Assembly (NCBI GenBank): GCA_002914845.1
Contig: JXTC01000078.1
Span: 857,506-921,505, forward strand
Reading direction: 5' to 3'
Source of the DNA: Trema orientale
Taxonomy: Eukaryota > Streptophyta > Magnoliopsida > Rosales > Cannabaceae
Length of the DNA stretch: 64,000 bases
Below are positions 1-10,906 of the stretch, piece by piece. Below the pieces are notes generated by a model that ran no database searches, was not told the origin of the DNA, and saw only the letters and a list, made by a program, of their open reading frames with translations. A program made the translations under genes and the position numbers. Numbering within the stretch: the first letter of the stretch is position 1; every line of letters begins with the position of its first letter.

Positions 1-470
1 TAATACAACATAGAGAGTATTATCTAATACAAAAAAAAGATCCGTATTACATTGTATTATGACATAGCATTATACAATACTCTCGATCCTTAATTTTTCT
101 CTCATTATTATCTTTTTCCTTAATTTCTCTCTCATCCATTTTTCTCTCCTTCCTTTCTCTCACATCACTTTCTCCCTTTTAAAAGTAGTATTTTAAAAAA
201 TAATTTTTAAAAAGTAGTATTTTAAAAATAATATTTGAAAGGTGGTAATTTTAGAATGGTACTTTTCTAAACAATTTTTTAAAAGTAGTATTTTTCAAAT
301 TATTTTTTAAAAAGTGGTATTTTTCAAAAATAATTCTTAGTGCATGATCTTAATACAATGTAAAACCAAATAAGTATTATAATAGAATAATATAATACAA
401 TATAACGCAATATAATATATCGCAATACAATGCAATACAATACAATGCAGCGTACCAAACGTGACTTTTG
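1..470. repeat. AT-rich repeat built from TAATAC/CAATA words
   Basis: The stretch is very AT-rich and keeps reusing short words such as TAATACAA, CAATACAATG and TATAATAC, densest at 355-455. It ends near the word TACCAAACGTGAC, which resembles termini of plant miniature elements, but no partner end is visible because the window starts inside it. No coding potential. It could be the right end of a MITE or simply low-complexity DNA. Confidence 0.35.
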
Positions 471-2124
471 GGTTTTACTTTATTCCTCGAAAAACTTCTA
501 TATCTTGGAAAATTACAATCAGAACAATTTTTAAATTTAGATTTTTTTTTTAATTTTAAGTCAACTCAGCTCATCAAAATATTCTTACTTAAGTAGCTAA
601 ACTCGATGTAAATGATCACACGTTTTATCTTGCTTCTTTCAAAATTTTTTCTTAAATTTTTATTTATGTTGTTAGAGCTTAATGTCCTTCTTTACGGAAG
701 GTAAATTTGCACTTTTACTAGGTAATTTTATAGGGCTCTTAGCAAAAGACCGAATTTTTAAATTGCTGCATTAACATGATAAATTTGAAAGAAAATTCAA
801 ATTCTAAGGTTCAGAATATAATTTCTCTAAATACAAGATTTTAAAGCCAAAAAAAAAAAAAGGAAAGAAAAGAAAAGATGACCTAAGGTCTATAATATTT
901 TAAAATTTGTCCTACTGCGTACAATTTCCCTCAAGACAGTTTAAAAATTAGACGTTTTTCTGAACGACAGTTTCAAAATGTCAACTTTCCTCAATTCCTC
1001 TATCATTTTCACACAACATATACATACATATATATATATATATATTAGATTTTACAATCACTAGGTTTACTAATAGCTCCATGGAAATACAAGACCATCG
1101 CTAATAAATTTTAGAGAATATTCGATTTTATATGGTAAAATTTCAAAAAATAAAAATAACAATTAAAAAATCAGATTTTAAAATCTGGATAATAAAAAAT
1201 ATATCCCACGGGTTTTGATAAAATACTCAATATATCCCTTCGATTTTCATAAATAACAAAAATATTCCCCATATTAATAAATTAATACAAATTTCACCTC
1301 TCTGTTTATTTGGTCAAAATTTTTGTAAGAAATTTGATTGAAATGACCAAGATACCATTACCTAAATACAATTAAATTGCTAAAAAAATGAAACAGTTTT
1401 CTTTGAAAAAATTATATGAGACTTTTCTTCATTAAATTTTCTTATTCTTAGTCATTTTTCTCTTCCATCCGCCACTATTTTTTTCTCCATTGAACACTAT
1501 TTATTGTTCTTTAAGTAATATTTGTTTTGTTAGAAGTTGACATTTTGTTTGTTAATTTTGACTTAATAAGCTATAGGGGTAAAATTTGTATTAATTTACT
1601 AATTAGAGAGGATATTTTTGTAATTTATAAAAACTGAAAAGATATATTGAGTATTTCATCAAAATTCAGGGGATGGTTTTGTTATTATCCCTTTAAAATC
1701 ATTTGAAAAATCTCAGATTTATTTAGAAACATACGAGTTCTAAAAATATTTATCAAAATATCACTTTTTACTAATTGATAAAATACTGGAGGTAACTAGC
1801 TAAGTTACATGAGGTAACAAGACTAGTTACCTTAAGTAACTAGACTGGTTTTCCTAATTAACTCAACTGGTTACTTTGAGTAGCATTGAAAAATACCAAT
1901 TTTTATCAAAAAGTGGTATTTTTCTGAATATTTTTTTGAAAAGTGGTACTTTTAAAATAAACTTTCAAAAATCATATTTTTCTAATAGATCTGGAATTCT
2001 TCAAAAAGTTCAGCCCATCCGAGATTTCTCAGTGTTTTCGACTATGAACTCTAGATAATTTTTATTCTAGATTTTATTAAAACTAGCTTTTGGTGTCATA
2101 TCAATATATATCTTTGTGCGCGTC
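471..2124. other. Intergenic AT-rich DNA, no gene seen
   Basis: No coding region or RNA gene is supported. There is a TA microsatellite at about 1023-1046, and a cluster of short GGTAACTAG/CTAGTTAC words at about 1790-1880 that are partly inverted copies of each other. Short open frames here are not supported by composition or similarity. Confidence 0.5.
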
Positions 2125-2278
2125 TACAGTAGGGGCGCCCCTACGTAGGGCCCTGTCTATTCACCGTTGGATGGAAATCTGTATATAAATAGATTCTCCA
2201 CAGATTCCCGTTATTCCCCATAGATTCCCATCCAACGATAATTAAGGCATGACCCTACGTAGGGACGCCCCTACCGTA
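2125..2278. mobile_element. Hairpin MITE of about 154 bp with GC-rich terminal inverted repeats
   Basis: The left end TACAGTAGGGGCGCCCCTAC matches the reverse complement of the right end (CCTACGTAGGGACGCCCCTACCGTA) over about 28 bp with three mismatches. The pairing continues inward: CGTTGGATGG near 2163 pairs with CCATCCAACG near 2228, so the unit can fold into one long hairpin with a small loop around 2195. The GC-rich ends stand out from the AT-rich surroundings. No coding sequence. A clear target-site duplication is not visible, so the superfamily is not assigned. Confidence 0.7.
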
Positions 2279-2305
2279 GCCATCCCCTATATCTTTTACT
2301 AAAAT

Positions 2306-2996
2306 TAGGGGTGGCAATTCGTGTTGTCGTATTATGTCGAGACATATGTATAACGAGCAACTACCAAACTCAAACTTAACATATTTATTATTCATGTCAT
2401 GATTTATAAATCTACACCTGATATGCTAAAAAAACAGGTTAATCTGTGAACGATACATTTATTTAAATATATCATATTCAGGTCATGTCCAAAACACGAC
2501 ATACTAACCTGTACTATTAGACAGTTAATTGAACTCAATTTAACATATTAATATTAAATATGTTGTATTTGATTCAACTTGACATAACGTATTAATCTAT
2601 TAAGTTTAACATATTAACCTATTTCACATTTCCAATATACCTTGATATAATCTATTGACTTATTTTACATTTTCAATATAGCCAATCAACCATAATGAAT
2701 AAAATAAATATAACACACAATCCCAAGTTTAAAACCAAAATAAAACTTTCAAGTTTTAATACATAAAACATAAAGGGAAGTTTTAAGTCTTGATACACAC
2801 AAGATAATACAAAGTCTCAAAATATATAATAGTATTAGACGGGTCAATGTCAGATTTAACAGGTTAACATACTTATGATATGTTATTTAATTGGGTTTAA
2901 CCTGTTTTGACCTATACTTATTTAAGACAAACCAAACCCACTAATTTAGTATCGCTTTCGAGTTGTGTTATAGTGTCGTGGCCTCAATTGTCACAC
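2306..2996. repeat. Probable hAT-like non-autonomous repeat
   Basis: The left end TAGGGGTGGCAATTCGTGTT and the reverse complement of the right end (TGTGACAATTGAGGCCACGA) are imperfect inverted repeats. The interior reuses AACACGTT/AACAGGTTAA-type words, typical of a widespread plant repeat starting GGGGTGGCAATTCGTGT. No coding sequence is seen. The family call is from memory of the terminal motif and is tentative. Confidence 0.35.
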
Positions 2997-3767
2997 ATAA
3001 CTCGAAATACCTTAGGCAAATCAAAGGATTAAATAAATTATATGAAATAAAACTAACAGAAACACCCAACCCAAAGCTTCTCACCCAAATTCTGACAGGT
3101 CATATTTTCCGGCCACTTGACAATTTTGTGGCGAATTTTCACTCTGATCCAATATAGTTCACCTGGGTTTTGATCATAACTTAGGCATGAGATGATTTGT
3201 TTTTTCCCTTGTATTTGTTCCCTGCTTAAAAGTTTTCTGCCTGGTACAATTAATACTAAACAATTGGCACTCGGATGGTAGTTTTGGATTTCAAAATTTT
3301 TCTTTAAAATGAAAATCTATTTTTGAAAATGATTTATAATTTTTCCCATATTTCACCATATGCTTTAAAATAGGTAAAAATTAATAACAACCCTTTTTTT
3401 TTTTTCCGGTTGGGTATTCGTCTTTTTTAATTATTTCCTTCTTTAACGGTAATTATCTTTTTGTTGAACCGAGCCAAAGATTGCGGGGAAGAAAAATATT
3501 GCAACAAACAAAGAAGCAAAGAGTACTATAACGAAATGTACAGACCAAACACTTCACTTGTCAAAATTTTTATTTGCTTACTATTAGAGTAAAAAAATAA
3601 GACAAAAAAAAAAAAAAACCCCCAAAATTGTGGTGTTGCAAGAAATACAGATAAGCAAAAGAAGATTTTCCTACATATAAGGACCGAATTAGTACAAAAA
3701 AAGATCAACATGAAATTAAGAAAATACTTACCATCATTTCTTCATTTTGTTTTTCCCTCTCCATCTA
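2997..3767. other. Intergenic DNA, no gene seen
   Basis: AT-rich, with a poly-T run near 3392-3405 and a poly-A run near 3605-3617. I see no gene, RNA or transposon structure. Confidence 0.5.
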
Positions 3768-3905
3768 GATGTAGTCCCTCGACGGGACCGGTCCTTTCCA
3801 TATTTTGACCAACACAGGTCATGTTTTAGCTAATACAAATTGATTAAAATATGACCTGTGTTAGCTAAAACATGAATGAGACTGATTCCTCGAGGAGACT
3901 ACATC
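3768..3905. mobile_element. Hairpin MITE of about 138 bp
   Basis: GATGTAGTCCCTCGACGGGA at the left end pairs with the reverse complement of the right end (CCTCGAGGAGACTACATC). A second inner inverted pair, ACACAGGTCATGTTTTAGCT against AATATGACCTGTGTTAGCTA, extends the stem, so the unit folds as a long hairpin with a small loop near 3838. It is non-coding. No obvious target duplication, so the superfamily is left open. Confidence 0.6.
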
Positions 3906-4759
3906 CTGGCCTCTATATAATACTATTAAGTTATTATTTAATGATTTTATACCTAAAATAATTAAAAAGAAAAGAGAAAAAAAAAGAGTAATGCTAAATC
4001 CACCGTATTTTTCCAGTCTTCTTGACATGTGGACTCTACTATATGCAAAAATAAAGCAGTGAGATAGGAGCTAGAAAAGAGAGTAAATTTAGGACTTATC
4101 AATCACAAAAAACAAAAAAAAACAAAAACAAAAGAACCTGGAATGTTAAAAATAAGTAAACCCTCGGAAAAAAAGAAAGCCACTCAGGAGGGAAAAAATG
4201 AAAAATAAATAGACTGAATGGAATAAACATGAGATCGAGTAGTGAGCGTTTATGATCTTGTAATTATTGACTTATTACTTTGTCTAATTTACTCTTTTTT
4301 TTTTTTAATTAAGAGGGGTGCTGAAATTAATATATAATATTGGTAATTTGGTAAGATCCAATACCAAGTAAATTTGACTATGAGCTGACACCAAACCATG
4401 TAAATTTGACTAGAAAAAGATCGGATCCCATGCCTTAATATATTTTTTCATCACACTTTCTAGAGATTACGTTTTTATAGTGTCAAAAGATTTGAATTCA
4501 ACCTCACAAATCCCTATATGTTCCATACCTAAATTGTCGCCCACATATGTTTTGTGCTATGCAAAAAGTCAGCCACTATTCCCAAAAGGAGGAAGGTTTT
4601 CACGAATGATACGAAAACCTTTTAGTGCATGCTTTTGAGGGGTCATTCTCTTTCTGAGTGGCAAGCTTAGCTAGCTAGCATTTCCCCTTTGGGAAAAGTT
4701 GGGCAGACAAAGAATATATGCAAATATTAAGTCCCCATTTCCTCTTTCCGTTTCTTCAT
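3906..4759. other. Non-coding DNA upstream of the first MIR169 locus
   Basis: No gene is visible. The stretch is the presumed upstream region of the plus-strand microRNA locus. It contains AAGCTTAGCTAGCTAGC (near 4663), a run that also occurs in the loop of the second MIR169 hairpin; AGCT words are common enough that this may be coincidence. Confidence 0.45.
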
Positions 4760-4768
4760 CTATAAATA
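4760..4768 (+). promoter_or_regulatory. Candidate TATA box of MIR169 (first locus)
   Basis: CTATAAATA lies about 215 bp before the mature miRNA, preceded by a pyrimidine-rich stretch (TTTCCTCTTTCCGTTTCTTC). That is a common arrangement for a plant Pol II microRNA promoter. A transcription start about 30 bp downstream (near 4795) is inferred. There is no experimental support in the sequence itself. Confidence 0.5.
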
Positions 4769-4935
4769 CCTACTATATACAAGCGCATTTATATATATCA
4801 TTCATTTTTTGTAATGGTATGAAAACTAATTCTAAAGTTTATATTATATATATGGCCCCATTACGATCAATATATTAGATTTTTTTTTTCCAGGAATAGA
4901 TATATACTTGCTACGCAGCTGAACGGTGTCGTTTA

Positions 4936-5107
4936 TATGGTCGAGAATTTTGCATAAGAGGCAGAGAGTAGAATGCAGCCAAGGATGACTTGCCGATGTT
5001 CGCATGGCAACATTTCTATGCGAAGAGCTAGTAATTAATCTCCGGCAAGTTGTCCTTGGCTACATTTTCTTCTCTTCTTCTCATGTGACATTCTTGTTGG
5101 ACCAACC
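4936..5107 (+). ncRNA. MIR169: MIR169 microRNA precursor, first locus
   Basis: The mature sequence at 4976-4996 begins CAGCCAAGGATGACTTGCCG and ends in A, identical to the miR169a form known from Arabidopsis. The star strand at 5044-5063 reads GGCAAGTTGTCCTTGGCTAC, as in known miR169 precursors. The lower stem continues beyond the duplex: GAGGCAGAGAGTAGAATG before the miRNA pairs with ATTTTCTTCTCTTCTTCTC after the star. miR169 guides silencing of NF-YA (HAP2) transcripts, which act in drought, nitrogen and developmental responses (established for the family). The loop is about 47 nt. A 70-codon open frame at 5004-5216 starts inside the hairpin and is not a gene. The same flanking sequence recurs at 57.6 kb, showing paralogy. 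Confidence 0.94.
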
Positions 5108-6025
5108 TATAAATATATGTATTATATATTTGTTAGTTTGTGTAGTACCAGAAATTAAAGCGCTTCCTATGGTACGTAAATTCGTAAAACCAATTAATAT
5201 TCCCTTTCTATGGTAGGGCACACGTTCAAGTAGTGTGTTTTCCTAAGGTTCGATAAATATAATGGATTCTACGAAAACTTTGACAGTTCAAAATCATTGA
5301 CTATTGATATTATTCAATACGTGACCTCTCTATGTCACCTACTGTGATTTAATAAATGCGGTCTATCGCCATTCTCTGTCTATTATCCCCACAGCTTATT
5401 TTTAGTATCTTAACCTTTTAAAAATTGTTATTATTACCCAAAGAATCATTAATTAAATTTCTTTTACATGACAAGATTTTTCGAAAATTTACTCTCTCCT
5501 CACACACATCTTAGAATTAAACACCTCAATTAAAACAATTTGTAGAAAAAGTTAAGATCACGAGTAAGCATTAATTAGCAAAAAGAAGAACTATAGAATA
5601 ATAAGTGAAAAAAAAACTGTCAATAAATATTCAGCAAACAAATAAGCACGTACTGCAATAAAATTAATGTTGGGAGAATAAGCTCCGTTTTAAACGCGCG
5701 CGTTTTTTTCATTGTTAATTGATCCAAACAATTTCTTTTACCTACTATTACTGGTTGCTAACTTCCAACGTTTGTCCAGATTAGAAAACCGAATTTTTTA
5801 AATAGCACTGCGGTCTAAAAGATTAATATAAAAATAGGACAAATACTCTTTGGTAGGAAAATCAAAAGGGGGAAGAAAAGTCCTAGATTTTTTGGGATTA
5901 AACATTGAAGGGGTTAGAACACAAAAGAGAAGAAAAAGATGAGTGTATATATGAGCAAAAGAGAGAGGGAAGAGGAGTACTGCACTGGAACTAGTAGGGG
6001 AATGGGTGAGTAAATAAAAGATAAA
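5108..6025. other. Intergenic DNA downstream of MIR169, no gene seen
   Basis: Part of the MIR169 primary transcript may extend here, but no terminator or splice structure can be read. No coding region is supported. Confidence 0.45.
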
Positions 6026-6137
6026 ATTAAATTAAGGGATTGACTTGGCATGATTACGGGTATAGTAAATTGGCTTTATTAATTAAATTGTGGGATTGAC
6101 TTGGAATGATTAGGCGTATAGTAAAGTGGCTTTATTG
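6026..6137. repeat. Tandem duplication, two 56-bp units
   Basis: The unit ATTAAATTNNGGGATTGACTTGG...TATAGTAAANTGGCTTTATT occurs at 6026-6081 and again at 6082-6137 with only a few differences. It is non-coding and adjacent to no recognised gene. Confidence 0.75.
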
Positions 6138-6310
6138 TCCGTGTCTCATCTTTTTTTAAAACTAATCATTAGTTCAAACTATAAATTTAATTAGTACTTT
6201 TTATGCCCCAACTATTCCTAAATTGTCTCTTGATTTCATTATATATTTTCTTTTCTTATTTACGTCCTACAAGTTTCCGCCCAACTCATTTTTTCCACCC
6301 TCATTTTCTT

Positions 6311-6720
6311 CTACAACAAGGAATAAGACTTTCGCCGATGCATCGATCTGTCTGTAAAAGTATTCAAAATATGTCCGCAAAAGCAATCTTTGACTTTTGC
6401 TGACGCAATTTTCCGTCGGCAGCCATTGTCGGTGAAAGACCATAGTTAAAAGTCATTTTTAAACAAAAAATGATACGCGTCGGCAAAAACACTTTTTGCT
6501 GATACGTCACGAGCTTATGCCGACGCGTGTCTTGCACTGGTAAAATACTTGCATCGGTAAAAAAAGTAGCAAATTTGGAGTCGTTGGTCAACCATTTTAC
6601 CCATGCAAAAATGCGTCAGCAAAATGAAAAATTAATAATTATTTTTTTAATTTAAAAAAAAAACTTTTGCTGACGCACTAGCATTTATGCATCGGCAAAA
6701 GTTTTATTAAATTTAAAAAA
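6311..6720. mobile_element. Decayed CACTA-like terminal and subterminal repeat block
   Basis: CTACAACAAGGAATAAGACT at 6311 resembles a damaged CACTACAAGAAAA-type CACTA end. It is followed by many copies, in both orientations, of a word like TTTTGCYGACGC / GCGTCGGCAAAA (for example near 6399, 6478, 6498, 6610, 6664 and 6693). Dense inverted subterminal words are typical of CACTA transposons. No transposase and no matching second end are seen, so this is probably one end of a truncated element. Confidence 0.5.
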
Positions 6721-7572
6721 AATTAATTAAAATTTTTAATTAAATATTATTAAAATTTGTATTAATTGTTAAATAATTTAATTTTTAATAATTGATAAAT
6801 AATTTAATATTATGTATAATTAATTCATAATATTAATAATTAATAACAAATAAATTAAAAAATAATAATTGCATTAAATAGTACAAATGATACAATTGTT
6901 CATAAATTTACAGTATACAATTGTTTACAATATTGTAAAAATAGAAGCATACTTTGGTTAATAGAAACTTTATTTGAGGTCAACCCCACAACCTGCAGCG
7001 CAAAAATACATATTTATAAGCAATAGACCCATTAGAAATCTTGTACATCAATATAATGGAAAAATTGACTAAACGAATAAATAGACCCATTGGATTTGCA
7101 GAGTAAAGAAAGAATCAATAGACCCATAGATTTGCAGAAGTCTGGAAAATCCAAGAGTAGAAGTTTATACAAACAATTGGTTCCATAATAAGAATTGAGT
7201 ATAATAGATTTATAGGATATTCATTAGCTAGCTTTTTTAGGACCCTTGATTTTCATGTTATATAAGAGATAGATATCTTTCAAATAAATGTAGTAACCAG
7301 CACCCTCTCAAAATACTACAACCCAAAAAAAGACCATGATTAACAAAATTTTAGAACTTTCTAAGCATGACCCAAAACTTGAAATCACAACAGAATACTT
7401 AAATCTTTACCTTCTTAAACTTGTCAAACGAAAATGAAACAATCAAAGCCATATTATTTTCTTTTTTCCCCTCTTTATTTCTTACAAACCAGGCAAGGAC
7501 AAATTAAAAAAGGTAAGAGTTTGTACTCACAAACCATGCATTTCATTTTAAAAGTTAAAATGTGATTTTTAA
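6721..7572. other. AT-rich DNA left of the large CACTA, no gene seen
   Basis: No gene is supported. The words AATAGACCCATTGGATTTGCAG and AATAGACCCATAGATTTGCAG (near 7080 and 7118) form a short local duplication. This is the left flank of the CACTA insertion. Its continuation on the other side begins at 19949. Confidence 0.45.
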
Positions 7573-7575
7573 TCT

Positions 7576-7950
7576 CACTACAGGAAAAAAGCCCTATAGC
7601 GGCGACACATGTCGTCATTATAGACGAAAAAATCGTCGCTATAGGTCTATAGGGATGATAATGTCGTCATTAATGATCCGACAGTATAAATATATATAGT
7701 GACGACAATTCGTCGTCAGACGACGTCGCTAATACGTCGTCAGATGATGACTTAAAAACGATGATAGTGGCCGTCGTATCACTATAGCGACGACAAATGT
7801 CATCGCTATAGGTATATTTTTTTTAAAAATATATATATTTAAATGTAGTTATAGCGACTACAAATGTCGTTGCTACAGGTATAATTTAAAAAATATATAT
7901 ATATTTAAATGTAGTTATAGCGACGACATAATAGTGACGACAATAGATGT
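7576..7950. repeat. Left terminal inverted repeat and subterminal repeats of the large CACTA
   Basis: After the CACTA terminus the sequence repeats TATAGCGACGACA-like words and their complements (TTGTCGTCGCTATAG) about every 20-60 bp. These correspond to the subterminal sites that the TNPA-type protein binds in En/Spm elements (family knowledge). Matching repeats occupy the other end at about 19415-19948. Confidence 0.85.
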
Positions 7951-8677
7951 AATAATTTTATTTATATAATTAAATTCTTAAAATTGGAAATAAAGTTATA
8001 AAAAATAAAAATAGAAATAAATAGAAAATATTTGAAACATAAAATATAATTTTAAAATTTAAATTAAAATAAAATTTTAGATAATTCTATAAAAAAGTAC
8101 ACATAAAAAAAATTTAATAAAAGTATTCAACAAGAAAAAAATTGAGCTATCTAGTTAGCTAGCTAGCTATCCAAGTCGGTGTCATCCTCATCTGCGTTGT
8201 CTTGGGTGTTGAAAGTCAAAGGAGGAGGTTTAGATCGGAATCTCGGAGGCAATATAGATGGCAGGGGCATCGGAAGAATATTAGGAGCAGCAGACGGTTG
8301 AATCACTACTACAAAACAGGGCAAAGCCGTCACTATATTCTACATCGTTTTATGATGTTAGTGCGACATGGAAAATAACTGGCCTCGAACGTCACCAGAA
8401 AAACGTCACAAAACCCTGCGTCACTTAAAAAGTGATGAGAAAAAAATAGAACGTGACGTCGTACATCGCTGTTTTACGTCGCTTTTTAAGCGACATGAAA
8501 CGCGACATACAACGTCGCTGGAACCTTTCACGTTGCTTTTCCAGTGACGTGGAAGCTCCCGCACGACGTCGCTGGAAAAGCGACGTCGTTTGGTTAGTTT
8601 TTAATTTTATGGTTCTGCATTTAGCAGAACCCTATCATTCGACACTCCCCCCCTTGCCGCTACTCCTTTTCGCCCCT

Positions 8678-8990
8678 TCTCCATTTTTTCTGGCCATTTG
8701 AGGTAATTTTAGCTTTATTTAGTCAATTGTTTCCATACAATTCGTATATAATTGCATTAGGTTTTGTTTTTATCTAATTATTTATGTTTTATTTTAAATT
8801 TTTACACTTACCCTAACCTAAGCTATAGCCACCGCTTCTCTGTCATTCCTCCATTTTTTCCGGCCACTTGAGGTAATTTTAATAATTTAAGTCATATTTT
8901 TCATCAGAATTCATATATAATTGCATTGGGCTTTATTTTTATCTAGATTTTATCTAATATTTTCATGTTTAGTTTAGGTTTTTACACTTA
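8678..8990 (+). repeat. Direct duplication of about 170 bp in the nested CACTA
   Basis: CTCCATTTTTTCTGGCCATT at 8678 recurs as CTCCATTTTTTCCGGCCACT at about 8848. The following sequence (GAGGTAATTTTA ... ATATAATTGCATTRGG ... TTTTTACACTTA) is repeated with moderate divergence. It lies between the left subterminal block and the coding remnants of the nested element. Confidence 0.7.
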
Positions 8991-9835
8991 GATGCTTTGA
9001 ACAATTTTCCTATATAGCTATTTGAATGTAATTAAGAAATATTGAGATTCTTAATTACTCTTAAAAGTGTCTAACTCATTAGTTATTAGATTCAAATTAC
9101 AGCTTGATAATTTGTTTTAGTTTTTTATGTATTTTATAATTTCGGTTTTTAGTAATTATTATTGTACAAGTATGAGCTTTTTACTTTGATATATATATAT
9201 ATATATATATTTTAGAGATTTAGTGTTGATCACAAGAGAAAAGCGTTGTGATTTGTATAAATTTAGGTAATTATATGAGATGATTGTTCTCCAAATTTTT
9301 TTTCCTGGTAGTTATATTTATATTTTGCTTTTTTTTTTTCGCTAAGTTTTAGTCTTTCATAATTTATATTTATTAATCTTTTTACTGTAGTAATGGTTAG
9401 TTTAATTGTTTAATATATTTGTATTCTCTTGTCATTTTAATTCAAGATTGGTGTTAATCATTATATGAAGATTAGTGTCGATCATTAGTTCAACCTTGGT
9501 CTAGAAGCTTTTAATCATTTGAGGTATATTCTCTAACTAATTTTTTTGATCACAATAAGATATGTATATTTATTTATTTTCTATTTTGGAAAATCTTATG
9601 TAGAGGAGATTAGATTCTGAGAAATTGTGTGTTGTGGTGATATAAGGATGAAATTATTGTGTGTGATTTGTTGTTTTGATTTTTTATTGTGAATTAAAAC
9701 TTTGGTAGGATTTATAAATAGGGGAGACTCTGCCCAATTTTTATCAAGTTGTTAATATATGTAGATTTAGAAATTAATTAATCTTAATTAACTTTAATTT
9801 ATGTCTATTTTTTAATTTTTCTTAATTTGATTAGA

Positions 9836-10093
9836 ATGGATAAAAAGTGGATATCGGCTGATAGATTATCAATTGAGTATAGAAATAGAGTTGAGATCTT
9901 TTTGGAGTTTATTATGGAGAATACAAAAGATCCTAATACCACCATGTGCCCTTGTGTTAAATGTGGAAATTTAAATAAGCTGAGTGTTAAAAAGATAATG
10001 ATAAAAAATGACAAGCAAAAGATCCAAGTAATATTGCTACAGAGAGTGGTCCACGAGAGACTCGTGCTGAATTTTTGTTATTTCGGATGCTAA
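9836..10093 (+). pseudogene. Transposase-associated domain fragment of the nested CACTA
   Basis: From the ATG at 9836 the frame reads MDKKWISADRLSIEYRNRVE, then FLEFIMENTKDP and TTMCPCVKCGNL. This matches the N-terminal transposase-associated domain of plant CACTA TNPD proteins (consensus W-x-x-x-R...Y..GV..FL..A...CPC.KC.N). The Cys pairs CPC and KC of the zinc-binding part are kept. After about 50 residues the similarity stops and the frame runs on into unrelated sequence to a stop at 10093, so only the first domain survives. A DDE-type Transposase_21 core is absent. Confidence 0.75.
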
Positions 10094-10237
10094 TGATGGA
10101 AAATGACAAGCAAATATTAGTTATTCTATGGAATCATGCGTAAGATTAAGAACTTACTTATTAATTGCAAATTTCTTTTGATTTTATTAGTCTTTGTAAT
10201 AATTTATTTATGATCTTCGTTAATAATTGAATAATTA

Positions 10238-10906
10238 GGGAGCATTGGATGTTACTTCTCATTTACCCTCCCAAAGAATACATTTGGTTTCTAGATCCTT
10301 TGAACTTGGACTTTCGTGAAGAAATTGGTCTCACCATGATAGAGTAAGTCTTTTTTTCTAATAGTTTATTACCATTATACATTTTACATAAACTAATAGA
10401 AGTATATTTTTCCAATTTTATATGTATCAATCAAAATGGCATTTCGATTATATAATGACTTCAAAGGATCAAGAGGATATAGAGCTAATTGTCCAGTTTA
10501 TAAGCATCTCAATAAGGTACGTAAATAAATTGTCTTATATATATATAAATGTATACATATTTGTTGATCATGTGTTGTTCATTCAACTTGTTATGTATTC
10601 TTTCTATTTAAATGTAGTGTCCTAGACAACCATCACATGTATAATGCGATTTTTATATATGCAAATATATGAATGAGATCATTGAACAAACTAACATTCG
10701 ATCATTTCTCACTACAAGGGTATATGCCAATTGTATAAGTTCAATTTTAACATATAATATTGCTCATTTTAAAATAAAGTTCAATATTCTAATAAACGTA
10801 TTATTTTCTGAATGCATAGTTTTAATTACAAAATTTCTACACGATAGACGATATAAATATGGTTCGTGAAGAATGAGTTGAAGAGCTTATGGATTATATT
10901 GGTTGA
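10238..10906 (+). pseudogene. Ulp1-like (C48) protease C-terminal exons, decayed
   Basis: After an intron-like acceptor at 10237 the frame reads REHWMLLLIYPPKEYIWFLD followed by PLNLDF, matching the HW...L..LDPL block of plant Ulp1-like SUMO-protease domains carried by CACTA elements. A next segment (10436-10516, donor AAG/GTACGT) gives YNDFKGSRGYRANCPVYKHL. After acceptor TGTAG/TGT at 10618 comes CPRQPSHV, stop, CDFYICKYMNEI, corresponding to the CPRQP...ECGYYV catalytic-Cys region. The last block, DDINMVREE-stop-VEELMDYIG, ends at 10906. The in-frame stops and the changed GY motif show it is inactive. The order of blocks with intron-like gaps argues for DNA-level retention. Confidence 0.7.

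Noticed and set aside
4636-4680. GGTCATTCTCTTTCTGAGTGGC upstream of MIR169, similar to the star of the second locus
   Set aside because: The common run is about ten bases and no AGCCAAGGATGACTTGCC arm lies within 300 bp on either side, so a third MIR169 hairpin is not supported.
5004-5216. A 70-codon open frame starting MATFLCEELVINLR
   Set aside because: It begins in the loop of the MIR169 hairpin and runs through the star strand; the conservation there is explained by the microRNA.
8453-8701. 82-codon plus-strand frame starting MTSYIAVLRRFLSD
   Set aside because: It translates the GCGACGTCG subterminal words of the nested CACTA; no family similarity.
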